Source: Massilibacteroides vaginae
GTDB lineage: Bacteria; Bacteroidota; Bacteroidia; Bacteroidales; Tannerellaceae
Direction: 5' to 3'
NCBI RefSeq assembly: GCF_900178525.1
Contig: NZ_FXDJ01000009.1
Location: forward strand, 518,263 to 582,262
Length of the DNA stretch: 64,000 bases
Shown here piece after piece: positions 1 to 8,112 of the stretch (within the stretch, counting starts at the first letter, position 1; each line of letters opens with the position of its first letter). The position numbers were made by a program, and so were the translations under genes. Under the pieces are notes generated by a model. It worked only from the letters and a program-made list of their open reading frames with translations. It was not told where the DNA came from and made no database searches.

Positions 1-433
1 TACGATGAGCAGCCCAAGGCATTGTTTCACGTGGATTACACCACGCACTTGGTGTACGGTTCATGTGAAACGCTATCGGAAATAGAATAACCGGCTTTCC
101 GGTCGAAATGGCAAGGGTTTCTGCCCATGTCAGGTATTTCTCCCATGTACGTTCGTTTAATCCATGCAACAGAATAATGGCTTTATCTCGCCGCTTCCTC
201 CCATTCGGAGCAAATATGGTGTACGTAAATGATTTGTTTTCCCTGATATCATTATCAGTCACCGGACAAAAATTAACTGTGGGCAGTTCCTTCTGGAAAT
301 TATGTATTTCCGCAGCTCCGTCTGTCTGCGTAAATTGGTAAGGGATTATCTCCAGGTTACTATCTGCGATGGTTGTTCTCCTCTCATAAGAGAACAGCTG
401 ACTTAAATATTTGGTCCGTAAAGCGATGTCCAT
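1..433 (-). CDS. alpha/beta-hydrolase-like protein, 5' part only (DUF6051-like)
   Basis: The minus strand is open from an ATG at 433 to the window edge (144 codons), so only the N-terminal part is present. The translation starts MDIALRTKYLSQLF. Around residues 85-95 it carries a hydrophobic strand followed by LLHGLNERTW, which looks like the HG oxyanion-hole strand of alpha/beta hydrolases, and later ILFPIAFHMNR and a WCNPR segment. It resembles from memory the Bacteroidetes DUF6051 family; this is recognition, not a search result. Catalytic Ser, Asp and His would lie beyond the window. No clean signal peptide is visible. It is divergent from the LytTR gene at 559. Substrate unknown. Confidence 0.6.
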   Translation of the reverse strand, partial: MDIALRTKYLSQLFSYERRTTIADSNLEIIPYQFTQTDGAAEIHNFQKELPTVNFCPVTDNDIRENKSFTYTIFAPNGRKRRDKAIILLHGLNERTWEKYLTWAETLAISTGKPVILFPIAFHMNRTPSAWCNPRETMPWAAHR

Positions 434-558
434 GACTGTGCGTTTTTTATTGTTGACACAAACAAACAACAGAGTTTGGTTATTTCAAAAAAAATGGTTC
501 CTGCACCCTCCGTAAGGGGCGAAAAGACGTATGCAGGGGCGAAATTCCGATATACGGG

Positions 559-1458
559 ATGAACGTCAAAAGGAATATATGTACCTTTACCGGAAAAATG
601 AATAATTCCATGGGTGTACTTGCAAACAATATCCCTTCTTATATTTACGAGAAATCGAACATCATCCGATTGATCTTATTAACTGCTTTTTTCGCACTTA
701 TATTTATCAATATATATAAGCCGTTCAGTTCCTCCAATTGGTATGCGGTGTCCGAATTTAAGTTTTTTGTTTTCTCGAGCCTCATCATTCTTACGGGTGT
801 ATTAGTGGTGGTGATCAGTCGTATTATTATGTATTATTGGGGGAAGAGGCACAGTATCAGCAACAGTAGTTATGCGATTTGGATAATATTGGAGATTTTC
901 TTTATGTCGTTATTCTATACCATATACACGATTGTGTTAAACCCCGAACGAGAATACTTAGCCGTATTCAAAGAATCAGCGATCAATACAAGTCTTGTCT
1001 TGTTGTTGCCTTACTCGGCCATCCACCTGTATTTTTCATATAAGGAAAAAGAACGTTTGCTGAAAATGCTGGCGGAGGAAAGAGAAAAAGTAGCCGAACA
1101 ACAGCAAGTTTATTCTTTTTATGACGAGAAAAACGAATTACGCCTCTCTGTAAAAAGAACCAATCTGCTTTATATAGAATCCGCAGACAACTATGTGTGT
1201 ATCTGGTATCTGAACAAAGGAAATCTAACGAAGTTTATGCTCCGAAATTCTCTTAAAGCAATAGAAGAAAGCCTGGCAGACACAAACATTATGCGGTGCC
1301 ATCGATCTTATATGGTTAATTTCGATCAGGTGAAAGTAATCCGTCGCGAAAAGGATGGTATTTACATGGAACTCGGGATTGACAAAGTTCCCGACATCCC
1401 TATTTCAAAAACCTACAGCGAAAAAGCAACGCATTGGTTTACCTCTTATTCGTCTTAA
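559..1458 (+). CDS. membrane LytTR-domain DNA-binding regulator
   Basis: The protein has 299 residues. About four hydrophobic segments lie at residues ~35-53, 68-94, 105-127 and 145-159. A short charged linker with a coiled-coil look (KEKERLLKMLAEEREK) follows, then a C-terminal LytTR domain from about residue 193 to the end, with the typical ADNYV, MLRNSLK, RCHRSYMVN and PISKTY elements. LytTR domains bind DNA. Membrane-anchored versions without a receiver domain are common in Bacteroidetes and usually control nearby genes, but no target is evident here. The ATG at 598 (MNNSMGV) is an alternative start close to the first membrane segment and may be the real one. The gene is convergent with ybaK. 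Confidence 0.85.
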   Translation: MNVKRNICTFTGKMNNSMGVLANNIPSYIYEKSNIIRLILLTAFFALIFINIYKPFSSSNWYAVSEFKFFVFSSLIILTGVLVVVISRIIMYYWGKRHSISNSSYAIWIILEIFFMSLFYTIYTIVLNPEREYLAVFKESAINTSLVLLLPYSAIHLYFSYKEKERLLKMLAEEREKVAEQQQVYSFYDEKNELRLSVKRTNLLYIESADNYVCIWYLNKGNLTKFMLRNSLKAIEESLADTNIMRCHRSYMVNFDQVKVIRREKDGIYMELGIDKVPDIPISKTYSEKATHWFTSYSS

Positions 1459-1536
1459 AACAAGTTCAGAAAGAATCCCGGTGGTGTATCTAATTAACAA
1501 TTCAATTTCTTCTTAAAACAGTGCCGTTTTTTTTCA

Positions 1537-1635
1537 ATACTATACATTTGAAAAAATATCCTTTATATTTTTGAAAATAACCTTTATTTTTCGAGAAATA
1601 ACCTTTATGTTTTTTGAAAATATAAGTCATTGATT
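1537..1635 (+). repeat. intergenic 21-bp-phased repeat element, copy 1
   Basis: The core reads ATACTAT (1537-1543), then three CCTTTAT units ending at 1566, 1587 and 1608 (exact 21-bp period), then TGATT at 1631-1635. Weaker similarity to the other copies extends about 60 bp beyond the core, up to a TTTTTAACTTAAAAT stretch near 1681. The same layout recurs at 8941-9040, 34028-34127 and 59927-60026. This copy sits between the convergent LytTR and ybaK genes. No open reading frame explains it. Confidence 0.8.
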
Positions 1636-1745
1636 TACAGCAATGTATAAGACCGGATCAAAACAGTAAATAAAGCCCGTTTTTTAACTTAAAATATGCA
1701 AAAACACGAGTTGCGAACCTGATATTTCACTTGTTCATTAAAACA

Positions 1746-2222
1746 TTAAGCGGTCAGATCGCCAACCACTGCGCGAACTTCTTTTATCAGATCGTTTGGC
1801 GCAAGATGAATTTGCAGTCCTCTCAACCCCGCGCTTACATAAATCTGATCATAAGCAATGCAAGTATGATGTATATAAGTCGGGAAATGTTTTTTCATAC
1901 CGATAGGGCTACAGGCACCACGTATATAGCCGGTGGTAGGCAGTAATTCTTTCATCGGGATCATGTCGCAGTTTTTATTTCCGGAAATCTTTGCGGCTTT
2001 CTTCAAATCCAACTCTTCTGCACCGGGGATAACACATACAAAACAGCCGGTTTTATCGCCTTTCAGCACCAATGTTTTAAAAACCTGGTCTACCGGCTCG
2101 TTCAATTGCTCGGCAACATGAGTCGCACTCAGGTCGGACTCATCTACTTCGTAAGGAATCAGATTGTAGTTAATCTTTGCTTTATCTAATAATCGGGCAG
2201 CGTTAGTCTTTGTTATTTTCAT
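1746..2222 (-). CDS. ybaK: Cys-tRNA(Pro)/Cys-tRNA(Cys) deacylase YbaK
   Basis: At 158 residues this is the usual length of the YbaK/EbsC family, trans-editing enzymes that hydrolyse mischarged Cys-tRNA(Pro) in the cytoplasm. Visible family features are the N-terminal TNAARLLDKAKINY segment, VFKTLVLKGD with the conserved Lys, the PGAEELDLKKAAK helix, and GYIRGACSPIGMKK, which matches the GG/SPxG signature loop. It is a single gene convergent with the LytTR gene and divergent from the head-GIN gene. A perfect palindrome lies 22 bp upstream of the start (2245-2262). Confidence 0.93.
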   Translation of the reverse strand: MKITKTNAARLLDKAKINYNLIPYEVDESDLSATHVAEQLNEPVDQVFKTLVLKGDKTGCFVCVIPGAEELDLKKAAKISGNKNCDMIPMKELLPTTGYIRGACSPIGMKKHFPTYIHHTCIAYDQIYVSAGLRGLQIHLAPNDLIKEVRAVVGDLTA

Positions 2223-2244
2223 TTTATCCAGCTAAAAGTGGTTG

Positions 2245-2262
2245 CTAAAATACGTATTTTAG
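2245..2262. promoter_or_regulatory. 18-bp perfect palindrome between ybaK and the head-GIN gene
   Basis: The sequence CTAAAATACGTATTTTAG equals its own reverse complement. It lies 22 bp upstream of the ybaK ATG and about 100 bp upstream of the head-GIN start. On each strand it contains TATTTTAG, one base from the TAnnTTTG -7 box, so it could be an operator or a symmetric promoter for ybaK. Function is inferred only. Confidence 0.4.
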
Positions 2263-2303
2263 GAATATCTTGAAAATTTTCCCGGAAAAGTGAAACCAAA
2301 ACA

Positions 2304-2311
2304 TAACTTCG
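2304..2311 (+). promoter_or_regulatory. possible -7 box for the first head-GIN gene
   Basis: TAACTTCG fits the Bacteroidetes -7 pattern TAnnTTTG except for C at position 7. It would give a leader of about 43 nt to the ATG at 2361. No clear TTG -33 element is found 19-21 bp upstream, so the call is weak. Confidence 0.35.
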
Positions 2312-2360
2312 TACGTCTTACTTATAACTGAATGATACAAACAATTAAAATATAAACGAT

Positions 2361-3179
2361 ATGAAAGCAAAAGGATTATTTTTAGCACTGTGTTTAGTGG
2401 TAACTTTTACGGCAACCGCCGCGAATATCAAGGGGAATGGAAATGTTATTACCAAAGAAATCAGCGTTGGTGATTTTGAAACGATCGAAAGCGGAGGGAA
2501 TATATCTTTTGAAAACAGGGGATTAAATTTCAAGAAAAACAACAGACACAAACTTAATTACAGTCAGCAAAAAGGGAAAAGCACACTGAACATTACGATG
2601 GATGAAAATCTATTTGCTCATTTAGACATTCAATCATCGAACGGAAAACTGTCTATCAAAACGAAAAACAGAGACAAATTGATTGCTACCGAGTTTATAT
2701 TACAAGCAAAATCAGAGAATCTACAGAAGGTAACTTTGTCCGGAAGTATGGATTTCATAGCAGAAACACCATTAAAGTCTGATTACCTGAGCATATCCGT
2801 CAGCGGAGCAGGAGATGTAATTATGGATAAACGTGCCGATATAGCGTCTGTTCTCTTTACAATCAGCGGCGCGGGAGATGTAAAGGCATCCAATCTACAT
2901 TGCACAAAGTTTGAGGCAAAAATTTCAGGCGCAGGTGATATAGACCTTAAAGGAAAAACAGACAACGCCAGATTCGTTGTTTCGGGCGCAGGTGATGTTT
3001 CAGCTTATGACTTCAAGGCCGAAGACGTTTTCGCTTCCGTTACAGGAGCAGGAGATATTAAAGTATATGCCGGTAAAACGCTTAACGCATCTGTTTCAGG
3101 CATAGGCGACATTAATTATAAAGGTGACCCTCAGGTACAGTCGAAAAAGTCCGGAATGGGTTCTATTAAAAAGAAATAA
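2361..3179 (+). CDS. secreted head-GIN domain (DUF2807) protein
   Basis: The protein has 272 residues. The N-terminus (MKAKGLFLALCLVVTFTATA) is a Sec signal peptide with a likely cut after TATA, so it should be periplasmic. The rest is a putative auto-transporter adhesin head-GIN fold: beta-rich, with a recurring SGAGDV/I motif about every 18-20 residues from residue ~150 (six copies: SGAGDV, SGAGDV, SGAGDI, SGAGDV, TGAGDI, SGIGDI). This is the repeat of a right-handed beta-solenoid. The tail is basic (KKSGMGSIKKK). The family is abundant in Bacteroidetes and its role is not firmly known. It is followed after 78 bp by a paralogue, suggesting tandem duplication. Confidence 0.85.
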   Translation: MKAKGLFLALCLVVTFTATAANIKGNGNVITKEISVGDFETIESGGNISFENRGLNFKKNNRHKLNYSQQKGKSTLNITMDENLFAHLDIQSSNGKLSIKTKNRDKLIATEFILQAKSENLQKVTLSGSMDFIAETPLKSDYLSISVSGAGDVIMDKRADIASVLFTISGAGDVKASNLHCTKFEAKISGAGDIDLKGKTDNARFVVSGAGDVSAYDFKAEDVFASVTGAGDIKVYAGKTLNASVSGIGDINYKGDPQVQSKKSGMGSIKKK

Positions 3180-3209
3180 TTTTGTGCTGCTTTTATTGTA
3201 ACCTTTCTT

Positions 3210-3217
3210 TATCTTCG
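3210..3217 (+). promoter_or_regulatory. -7 box for the second head-GIN gene
   Basis: TATCTTCG is a good match to TAnnTTTG-type boxes of this phylum, and the same octamer occurs at 27190. A TTTG lies at 3181-3184, 25 bp upstream, a little farther than the usual 19-21. A leader of about 34 nt would precede the ATG at 3258. Confidence 0.45.
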
Positions 3218-3257
3218 TTAGTCCTATAAACAAACAACTACCTAAATAACAAAAATT

Positions 3258-4064
3258 ATGAAGACGAATATCACTGTATCAATTTGTTTTTTGCTGATTC
3301 TGTCCTTCACGGGTTGTATACCGATGAAAACAATAGAAGGGGATGGAAATCTGGTTACAAAAAAAATCAACATAACTGATTTTGACAAATTCTCCGGTTA
3401 TGGAGGAAAAATGGTAATCAATTATGAACAATCATCCAACGAGGCGGAACTAACTGTTGTAACCGATCAAAACATCTTCGATATTTATTCATTTGAAACG
3501 AAAGACAAACACCTTAAAGTTAAGCCTCAAAGGAAATACGAAAAGAGATACCGCATCAGACCAACTGAGTTTACAATCAAAATAAACTCATCAACAATTA
3601 AACAGTTTGACTTGGCCGGTGATGCGACACTGAACGTAAACAGTTCGTTAACAGCTATTGAAAAGCTGGGAATAAATATAGCCGGAAGCGGAAACGCCAA
3701 CCTGCCGGAACGTGTGGAAGTAGGAAGTATTAAAACAGAAATAGCAGGCAGTGGTACAATTAATTTCGCCGAAATGGCCTGTTCTGATTATAAAGGAGAT
3801 ATTGCAGGAAGCGGCACACTGATATTAGGCGGCGAAACCGACAAAGTAAAACTGTCTATCGCAGGAAGCGGCGAAGTGAAAGCTTTCAGTTTACAAGCAA
3901 AAGAATTATCCGCCTCAATCGCAGGAAGCGGTGACATAGAAATGACCGTAATCGATAAGATTAACGTAGACATAGCCGGCAGTGGAGATGTTCGCTATAA
4001 AGGCAATCCGGCTGATGTGAAAAAGCGTATTGCCGGAGTCGGTTCGGTGGAAAAGGTTGAATAA
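3258..4064 (+). CDS. head-GIN domain (DUF2807) lipoprotein
   Basis: The protein has 268 residues. The leader ends in the lipobox LSFTGC (Cys about residue 20), so it is a predicted lipoprotein. The mature part is a head-GIN domain whose beta-solenoid repeat is IAGSG followed by a small or acidic residue (IAGSGNA, IAGSGTI, IAGSGTL, IAGSGEV, IAGSGDI, IAGSGDV). It has the same length and layout as the upstream paralogue, including the EGDGNLVTKKI start and the final IAGVGSVEKV. Its own promoter-like box at 3210 suggests it can be expressed separately. It ends 9 bp from the convergent epimerase gene. Function unknown. Confidence 0.85.
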   Translation: MKTNITVSICFLLILSFTGCIPMKTIEGDGNLVTKKINITDFDKFSGYGGKMVINYEQSSNEAELTVVTDQNIFDIYSFETKDKHLKVKPQRKYEKRYRIRPTEFTIKINSSTIKQFDLAGDATLNVNSSLTAIEKLGINIAGSGNANLPERVEVGSIKTEIAGSGTINFAEMACSDYKGDIAGSGTLILGGETDKVKLSIAGSGEVKAFSLQAKELSASIAGSGDIEMTVIDKINVDIAGSGDVRYKGNPADVKKRIAGVGSVEKVE

Positions 4065-4073
4065 GCTTATAAG

Positions 4074-5081
4074 TTAAAGCCAGCCTTCCTTTTTATACCA
4101 TTCAATAGCTTCTTCCAATCCTTTTCGTAAAGGATATTCAGGAATAAAACCAAGGTCATCCTGAAGTTTCGTAACATCACAAATCCAGTTACGTTGCTTC
4201 AGGATGATGTATTTATCCGTATTTAGTGTCATGCTCTTGCCCAACAGCTTGCCGATCGCTTCAGAGCAAATACAAGCCAGATGCACGATAGGCAACGGAA
4301 TCCTTCCCCGTAACACGCGCTTCTTCTTTAGTATTTCCTGTATCATTTTAGCAAAAGATTCGTCTGTATGCACATCGCCATCGGCTACAAAATAGTGTTT
4401 ATTCCGTATCGTTTCGTTCTCGAGCGCAAGAAAAGCAACTCGGGCAAGATCTTTTACATAAATAAATGTGATTCGCTGAGGCACACTTCCAGCGGCAAAG
4501 TCCACACCAGACTGTACGCTTTTTATTTCCATAAAATAATCTTTCTCTCCGGGGCCATAAACCCCTGTAGGGCGAAGGATCACATACGGAAAATAGTGTT
4601 GCGAACGTATATAGTTTTCCGCTTCCAGCTTACTTTTTCCATAAGCCGTGTCCGGACATTGCGGATCATCTAAACGTATCGGTTGAAAGGTAACCTCATC
4701 TCCCTTGCCATAGCTACTGAGACTACTCATCAGCAAGAACTTCTTCAACGTATGTCCCGAAGCATGAAGCGCTTCTACTAAATTCTTTGTATAAAGCGTA
4801 TTAACACGATAGAAATTATCTTTATTAAGCGTTTTAGTCAGGCCCGCGTTGTGCAAAGCAAAATCAAAACTTCCATGTTGCTCTACGACTTCTCTCAGTT
4901 GAGTAGTTAAAGCCTGACTATCCTCATAGCGAAGATCAATAAACCGAATTCGTTCATCCTGAAGATTAGAGCGGTCGCTATTCTTTCGTATACCGGCCCA
5001 AACTTCATACCCTCTGTTTAATGCCTCCTTAACTAAAAAACCGCCGATAAATCCACTTGCTCCTGTAATCAGAATTCTCAT
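4074..5081 (-). CDS. NAD(P)-dependent epimerase/dehydratase (extended SDR)
   Basis: The protein has 335 residues. It begins MRILITGASGFIGG, the GxxGxxG dinucleotide-binding turn of extended short-chain dehydrogenases. LHNAG lies near residue 76, SSLSSYG near 125, and YGKSK is the catalytic YxxxK. The active-site Ser/Tyr/Lys set is therefore complete. Such enzymes act on nucleotide sugars or related NAD-linked substrates, and the substrate cannot be told here. It is the last gene of a minus-strand run znuA-znuC-PLDc_N-SDR; 2 bp separate it from the PLDc_N gene, so co-transcription is likely. Confidence 0.85.
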   Translation of the reverse strand: MRILITGASGFIGGFLVKEALNRGYEVWAGIRKNSDRSNLQDERIRFIDLRYEDSQALTTQLREVVEQHGSFDFALHNAGLTKTLNKDNFYRVNTLYTKNLVEALHASGHTLKKFLLMSSLSSYGKGDEVTFQPIRLDDPQCPDTAYGKSKLEAENYIRSQHYFPYVILRPTGVYGPGEKDYFMEIKSVQSGVDFAAGSVPQRITFIYVKDLARVAFLALENETIRNKHYFVADGDVHTDESFAKMIQEILKKKRVLRGRIPLPIVHLACICSEAIGKLLGKSMTLNTDKYIILKQRNWICDVTKLQDDLGFIPEYPLRKGLEEAIEWYKKEGWL

Positions 5082-5083
5082 AA

Positions 5084-5296
5084 TTATTCTTTATTATCTT
5101 TCATGTAAAATGTATAGTAATACCAAAGCAGACCAATCCAGTTTAGTATCAAAACTGTTAGAATCCACAAAAACTTTTGCCCCCGGGTGATAAACGGATT
5201 CTGGGATACGGCCTTAATACCGAATAAAAGCACGGCAACCCAGACAATAAATCCGAACTCCGGCAATCCAATCATACACAACACATTCAAAAGCAT
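5084..5296 (-). CDS. small PLDc_N-like membrane protein
   Basis: The protein has 70 residues and two hydrophobic helices (about 5-25 and 40-63). The second carries the WILTVLILNWIGLLWYYY stretch typical of the PLDc_N (phospholipase D nuclease N-terminal) domain, which in small proteins stands alone as a membrane unit of unknown role. A polar linker with NPFITRGQK separates the helices. It lies between znuC (25-bp gap) and the SDR gene (2-bp gap). Confidence 0.75.
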   Translation of the reverse strand: MLLNVLCMIGLPEFGFIVWVAVLLFGIKAVSQNPFITRGQKFLWILTVLILNWIGLLWYYYTFYMKDNKE

Positions 5297-5321
5297 AGCG
5301 GGTTAGTTTGCAGAATAAATA

Positions 5322-6080
5322 TTAATGTTCGTGCTTCTTTAGCACCCGATGAGGCAGATCACCATGCCCTACAATCTCGATCGGACAATTATACACGTGA
5401 GTAAGCCAGTCTTCCGTTACATCGCTTCCCGGGTGATAATGCAATGTTTCATTCACACAAGCAATATTCTTTACCATGCTCACCACTGTACCTATATCAT
5501 GAGATACCAACACAACAGCACTCTCTTTATTGATTTCCGACAGCAGATCATAAAAATGAGATTCAAACCGTTTGTCTACATACGAATTCGGTTCGTCGAG
5601 AACTAATACTTGCGGACGAGAAACAATAGCCCGGCCTAACAGCACACGTTGCAGTTGTCCTCCGGACAATTCGCCGATCGGGCGGGTTGGAAAATCCTGC
5701 ACTCCCATTTGCTCCAACACTTCATCAATCCGCTTTTCCTGCGCCTTCGTGTAAGAACGAAACAAGGGTTTCTGTTCGGCTAAACCGGAAGCAACCACCT
5801 CCCAAACCGAAATTGGAAATTTCTTATCAATATTATTGATCTGAGGAAGATAACCGATCTTAAGAACAGGAACAAGCTGACCGTCTTTATAGAAAGTAAT
5901 ACTTCCCGAAGTAGGAGTCAACAAACCGAGTATTACTTTCAAAAGCGTAGTCTTCCCCCCTCCGTTAGGACCTATAATCCCAAGGAAGTCATCTTTATAA
6001 ACAGCAAGCGAAACATCCCGCAATACGGTTTTAGTACCGTAAGCCGCGGAAACACCTTTTATTTCAATTATTTTCTCCAT
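5322..6080 (-). CDS. znuC: metal (zinc/manganese) ABC transporter ATP-binding protein
   Basis: I place the start at the ATG at 6080 (MEKIIEIKGVSA), giving 252 residues and a 17-bp overlap with znuA. An upstream start at 6098 only adds MLRRWL. It is an ABC ATPase with Walker A GPNGGGKTT, Q-loop region YLPQ, signature LSGGQLQR, Walker B VLVLDEP and switch His in LVSHD. The NSYVD sequence after Walker B and the pairing with a ZnuA-like binding protein place it in the Zn/Mn uptake family. No permease lies in this operon; the matching one is encoded at 35914. It would energise metal uptake at the inner membrane. Confidence 0.9.
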   Translation of the reverse strand: MEKIIEIKGVSAAYGTKTVLRDVSLAVYKDDFLGIIGPNGGGKTTLLKVILGLLTPTSGSITFYKDGQLVPVLKIGYLPQINNIDKKFPISVWEVVASGLAEQKPLFRSYTKAQEKRIDEVLEQMGVQDFPTRPIGELSGGQLQRVLLGRAIVSRPQVLVLDEPNSYVDKRFESHFYDLLSEINKESAVVLVSHDIGTVVSMVKNIACVNETLHYHPGSDVTEDWLTHVYNCPIEIVGHGDLPHRVLKKHEH

Positions 6081-6960
6081 TAGCCAACGCCTGAGCAATA
6101 TGCATCATTTCTTTCTTCCAGTCATAATCCAGCGGATTAATCACGACTAAGTTACAATTTGTTTCCTTTGCCACAAGCTCCGCGTTCTTCTTATCAAATT
6201 CCTTTTGAATAAACACCACCTTCGCACCCGATTCTTTTGCTGTATCGATCAGTCTTTTTAGTTGAGCCGGCGAAGGCTCCTTTCCTTCCATCTCAATGCT
6301 GAGTTGTGTCAGGTTGTATTCGGCTGAAAAGTAAGTCAGTGCCGGATGATAGATAATAAAGGTGCGGTTGGTTAACGGTGCTAAAAGATTATATATCTCC
6401 TGTTCGGTTTGTTCAATCTGGTCCATTAAACGATTATAATTGTTCCAGTAGTACTGCGTATTTTCTTTATCCAACGCGATAAAAGCGTTCAACGTATTCC
6501 ACGCAATTTTCTTAGCCCCGTTAATCGAGCTCCAGGTATGCGGATCAACCCCATAATGCCCGTGAGTACACTCCTCGCTATGTTCATGATCATGGTCGTG
6601 ATCATGTTCTTCCGTGTTTTCAATCAACTCCATACCTTCCGACAGATCAAAAACCTGCATATCTTTATTGTTCGCTATTATTTTGGAAATCCATACCTCT
6701 TCAAAGCCAAGATGTCCGACTCTAAAATAAGCCTCACTTTTACCAACCTGTACCATCTGTTGAGGAGTCGGGTCATACACTTCCGGGTTCTGACCTGCCG
6801 GCACCACGGTATTTATAACAAACTTATCTCCTCCGATTTGCTCCGCGAAATAACGCTGCGGCTCGATAGAAACAGAAACCAAACGTCCCTCTGTTTGCTT
6901 ACTTCCGCATGAATTCAACACGACTAACAACAATGTAATTAATATCCCTATTTGTTTCAT
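6064..6960 (-). CDS. znuA: metal-binding lipoprotein of zinc/manganese ABC transporter
   Basis: I choose the ATG at 6960 (MKQIGILITLL), not the open frame up to 7089. It gives a clean lipoprotein signal with lipobox VLNSC (Cys18) and lies just after a TATCTTTG -7 box. The 298-residue product is a cluster A-I (ZnuA/TroA) solute-binding protein. A His/Asp-rich metal loop occupies residues ~119-135 (HDHDHDHEHSEECTHGH), characteristic of zinc-type members. His141 in VDPHTW and the His in YHPALTYF are likely metal ligands. The first usual His ligand is replaced by NPEVYDP, so Glu may serve. It overlaps znuC by 17 bp. Confidence 0.9.
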   Translation of the reverse strand: MKQIGILITLLLVVLNSCGSKQTEGRLVSVSIEPQRYFAEQIGGDKFVINTVVPAGQNPEVYDPTPQQMVQVGKSEAYFRVGHLGFEEVWISKIIANNKDMQVFDLSEGMELIENTEEHDHDHDHEHSEECTHGHYGVDPHTWSSINGAKKIAWNTLNAFIALDKENTQYYWNNYNRLMDQIEQTEQEIYNLLAPLTNRTFIIYHPALTYFSAEYNLTQLSIEMEGKEPSPAQLKRLIDTAKESGAKVVFIQKEFDKKNAELVAKETNCNLVVINPLDYDWKKEMMHIAQALANGENN

Positions 6961-6963
6961 TTG

Positions 6964-6993
6964 TATCTTTGTTTCATTTACGGTACAAAGATA
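6964..6993 (-). promoter_or_regulatory. znuA promoter inside a 9-bp inverted repeat
   Basis: On the minus strand TATCTTTG (6993-6986) is a perfect TAnnTTTG -7 box, giving a leader of about 20 nt before the znuA ATG at 6960. The same octamer in opposite orientation at 6964-6971 makes an inverted repeat (arms TATCTTTGT and ACAAAGATA) that surrounds the transcription start. This could be the operator of a Fur/Zur-type metal regulator. That assignment is inference. Confidence 0.55.
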
Positions 6994-7089
6994 ATCTTTT
7001 CGGAATAACTGATTTATTTCCTTTAGTAAAATACCTGAATGTTTTATCGATAGCGTTCGGCGGCAAACGGCAAGCAACCATTTAAACAC

Positions 7090-8106
7090 TTAAATTCCGG
7101 AAGTTCTCCTTAATCTCTTTAACCTCTCTTCGTAACTACGAATGTACATCCGTTTTAATTTTTCATCTAAAAATGATTGCTCAGTCAGGGAGTAAACCAA
7201 TGGTTGAGACAATAAGAATTCATTCAATATCTTTTTTATCTGCACATCCGAAACTCGGATTAACTTCCCCAAAGTCGCAAAGTCGTCCTGACAAGGATGC
7301 CCTTTTTGTTTGTATATTTCAGAGTAGTATTTTTTGTCAAATAATCCTCCGGTTAAAGCGAAATCTTCATCATTTACATGCAATGAACTATTCAATAAAT
7401 CATAGGCAGGGCTCAACACATAATCGCCATTTACCGTTTGTTGCAAAGAAAAGTTTTTCAGGTGAGCATCACCATTCCCAAATAAGTAATTGAAAACAAG
7501 CAAACGAAAAAATTTGGTAATTTCCACCTGCCAAGCTGCAACGTACTTAGGAAAAAGCAACCCCATTTCGGTGTAACTCCCTGTATATTTAAACTGTTTC
7601 CCGTGAGTTTCGCCGGTTATCTGAAAAAGGGAGGCGAAATCCTCTTGCTTTATTTTGGCGCCCTTCGCATTGATATCAAAACGCTTTGTTATATAGGCAG
7701 CTTCTCCATCTTCAAAGAACACTAAGGCATTTTCTGCCGTTTGGATATTATATCCCTGACGAGCTATTTGCATAGTCAAATGTTCATTAGCCGGCATAAA
7801 TTGACGATGTTGTAGTCGTTTGTAATCCGGAGCCGGCTTTATGAGATACCGCCCCTGAACTCCTTCAGTGGTTAAAACAATTTGTTTCCCATCAACTATG
7901 GCAGAATATTTTTCCTGCACTCCTGAAATCGAAATCAGACCAATGTTTTCGTCAAGAATAAGTCGATGACTGTCATCATTTGAGAAACCAAGGATATGAC
8001 TAACTTTCTTATTATCGAATACCCGGCGGATAGCTGTAGGACTATAGGTACTAAAACCAACAGAAAGCATCCCCGGACAATTTTTTATTTCGAGCCTTTT
8101 TGCCAT
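7090..8106 (-). CDS. HipA-like Ser/Thr kinase toxin (HipT-type, lacks N-subdomain 1)
   Basis: From the ATG at 8106 (MAKRLEIKNCPGML) the product has 338 residues. The open frame continues upstream to a TTG at 8223, but that stretch lies inside the MITE-like element and looks non-native. The Gly-rich nucleotide loop is S59-I-S61-G-V-Q-E-K. The catalytic loop is NGDAHLKN (211-218), and AYDL (234-237) is the DFG equivalent, so the kinase looks intact. Residues 1-60 match the Bacteroidetes short-HipA type (CPGML..TYSP). HipA-family kinases phosphorylate aminoacyl-tRNA synthetases and arrest translation. The S-I-S loop resembles the two autophosphorylated serines of HipT in HipBST. It lies downstream of hipS and hipB. 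Confidence 0.85.
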   Translation of the reverse strand: MAKRLEIKNCPGMLSVGFSTYSPTAIRRVFDNKKVSHILGFSNDDSHRLILDENIGLISISGVQEKYSAIVDGKQIVLTTEGVQGRYLIKPAPDYKRLQHRQFMPANEHLTMQIARQGYNIQTAENALVFFEDGEAAYITKRFDINAKGAKIKQEDFASLFQITGETHGKQFKYTGSYTEMGLLFPKYVAAWQVEITKFFRLLVFNYLFGNGDAHLKNFSLQQTVNGDYVLSPAYDLLNSSLHVNDEDFALTGGLFDKKYYSEIYKQKGHPCQDDFATLGKLIRVSDVQIKKILNEFLLSQPLVYSLTEQSFLDEKLKRMYIRSYEERLKRLRRTSGI

Positions 8107-8112
8107 ACTTAA

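Noticed and set aside
1537-1635. CRISPR-like reading of the CCTTTAT repeats
   Set aside because: Only three short units on a 21-bp period per site, nearly no spacer diversity, and no cas genes in the window.
6961-7089. Upstream extension of ZnuA
   Set aside because: It crosses the -7 promoter box and would place the lipoprotein signal 43 residues inside the protein.
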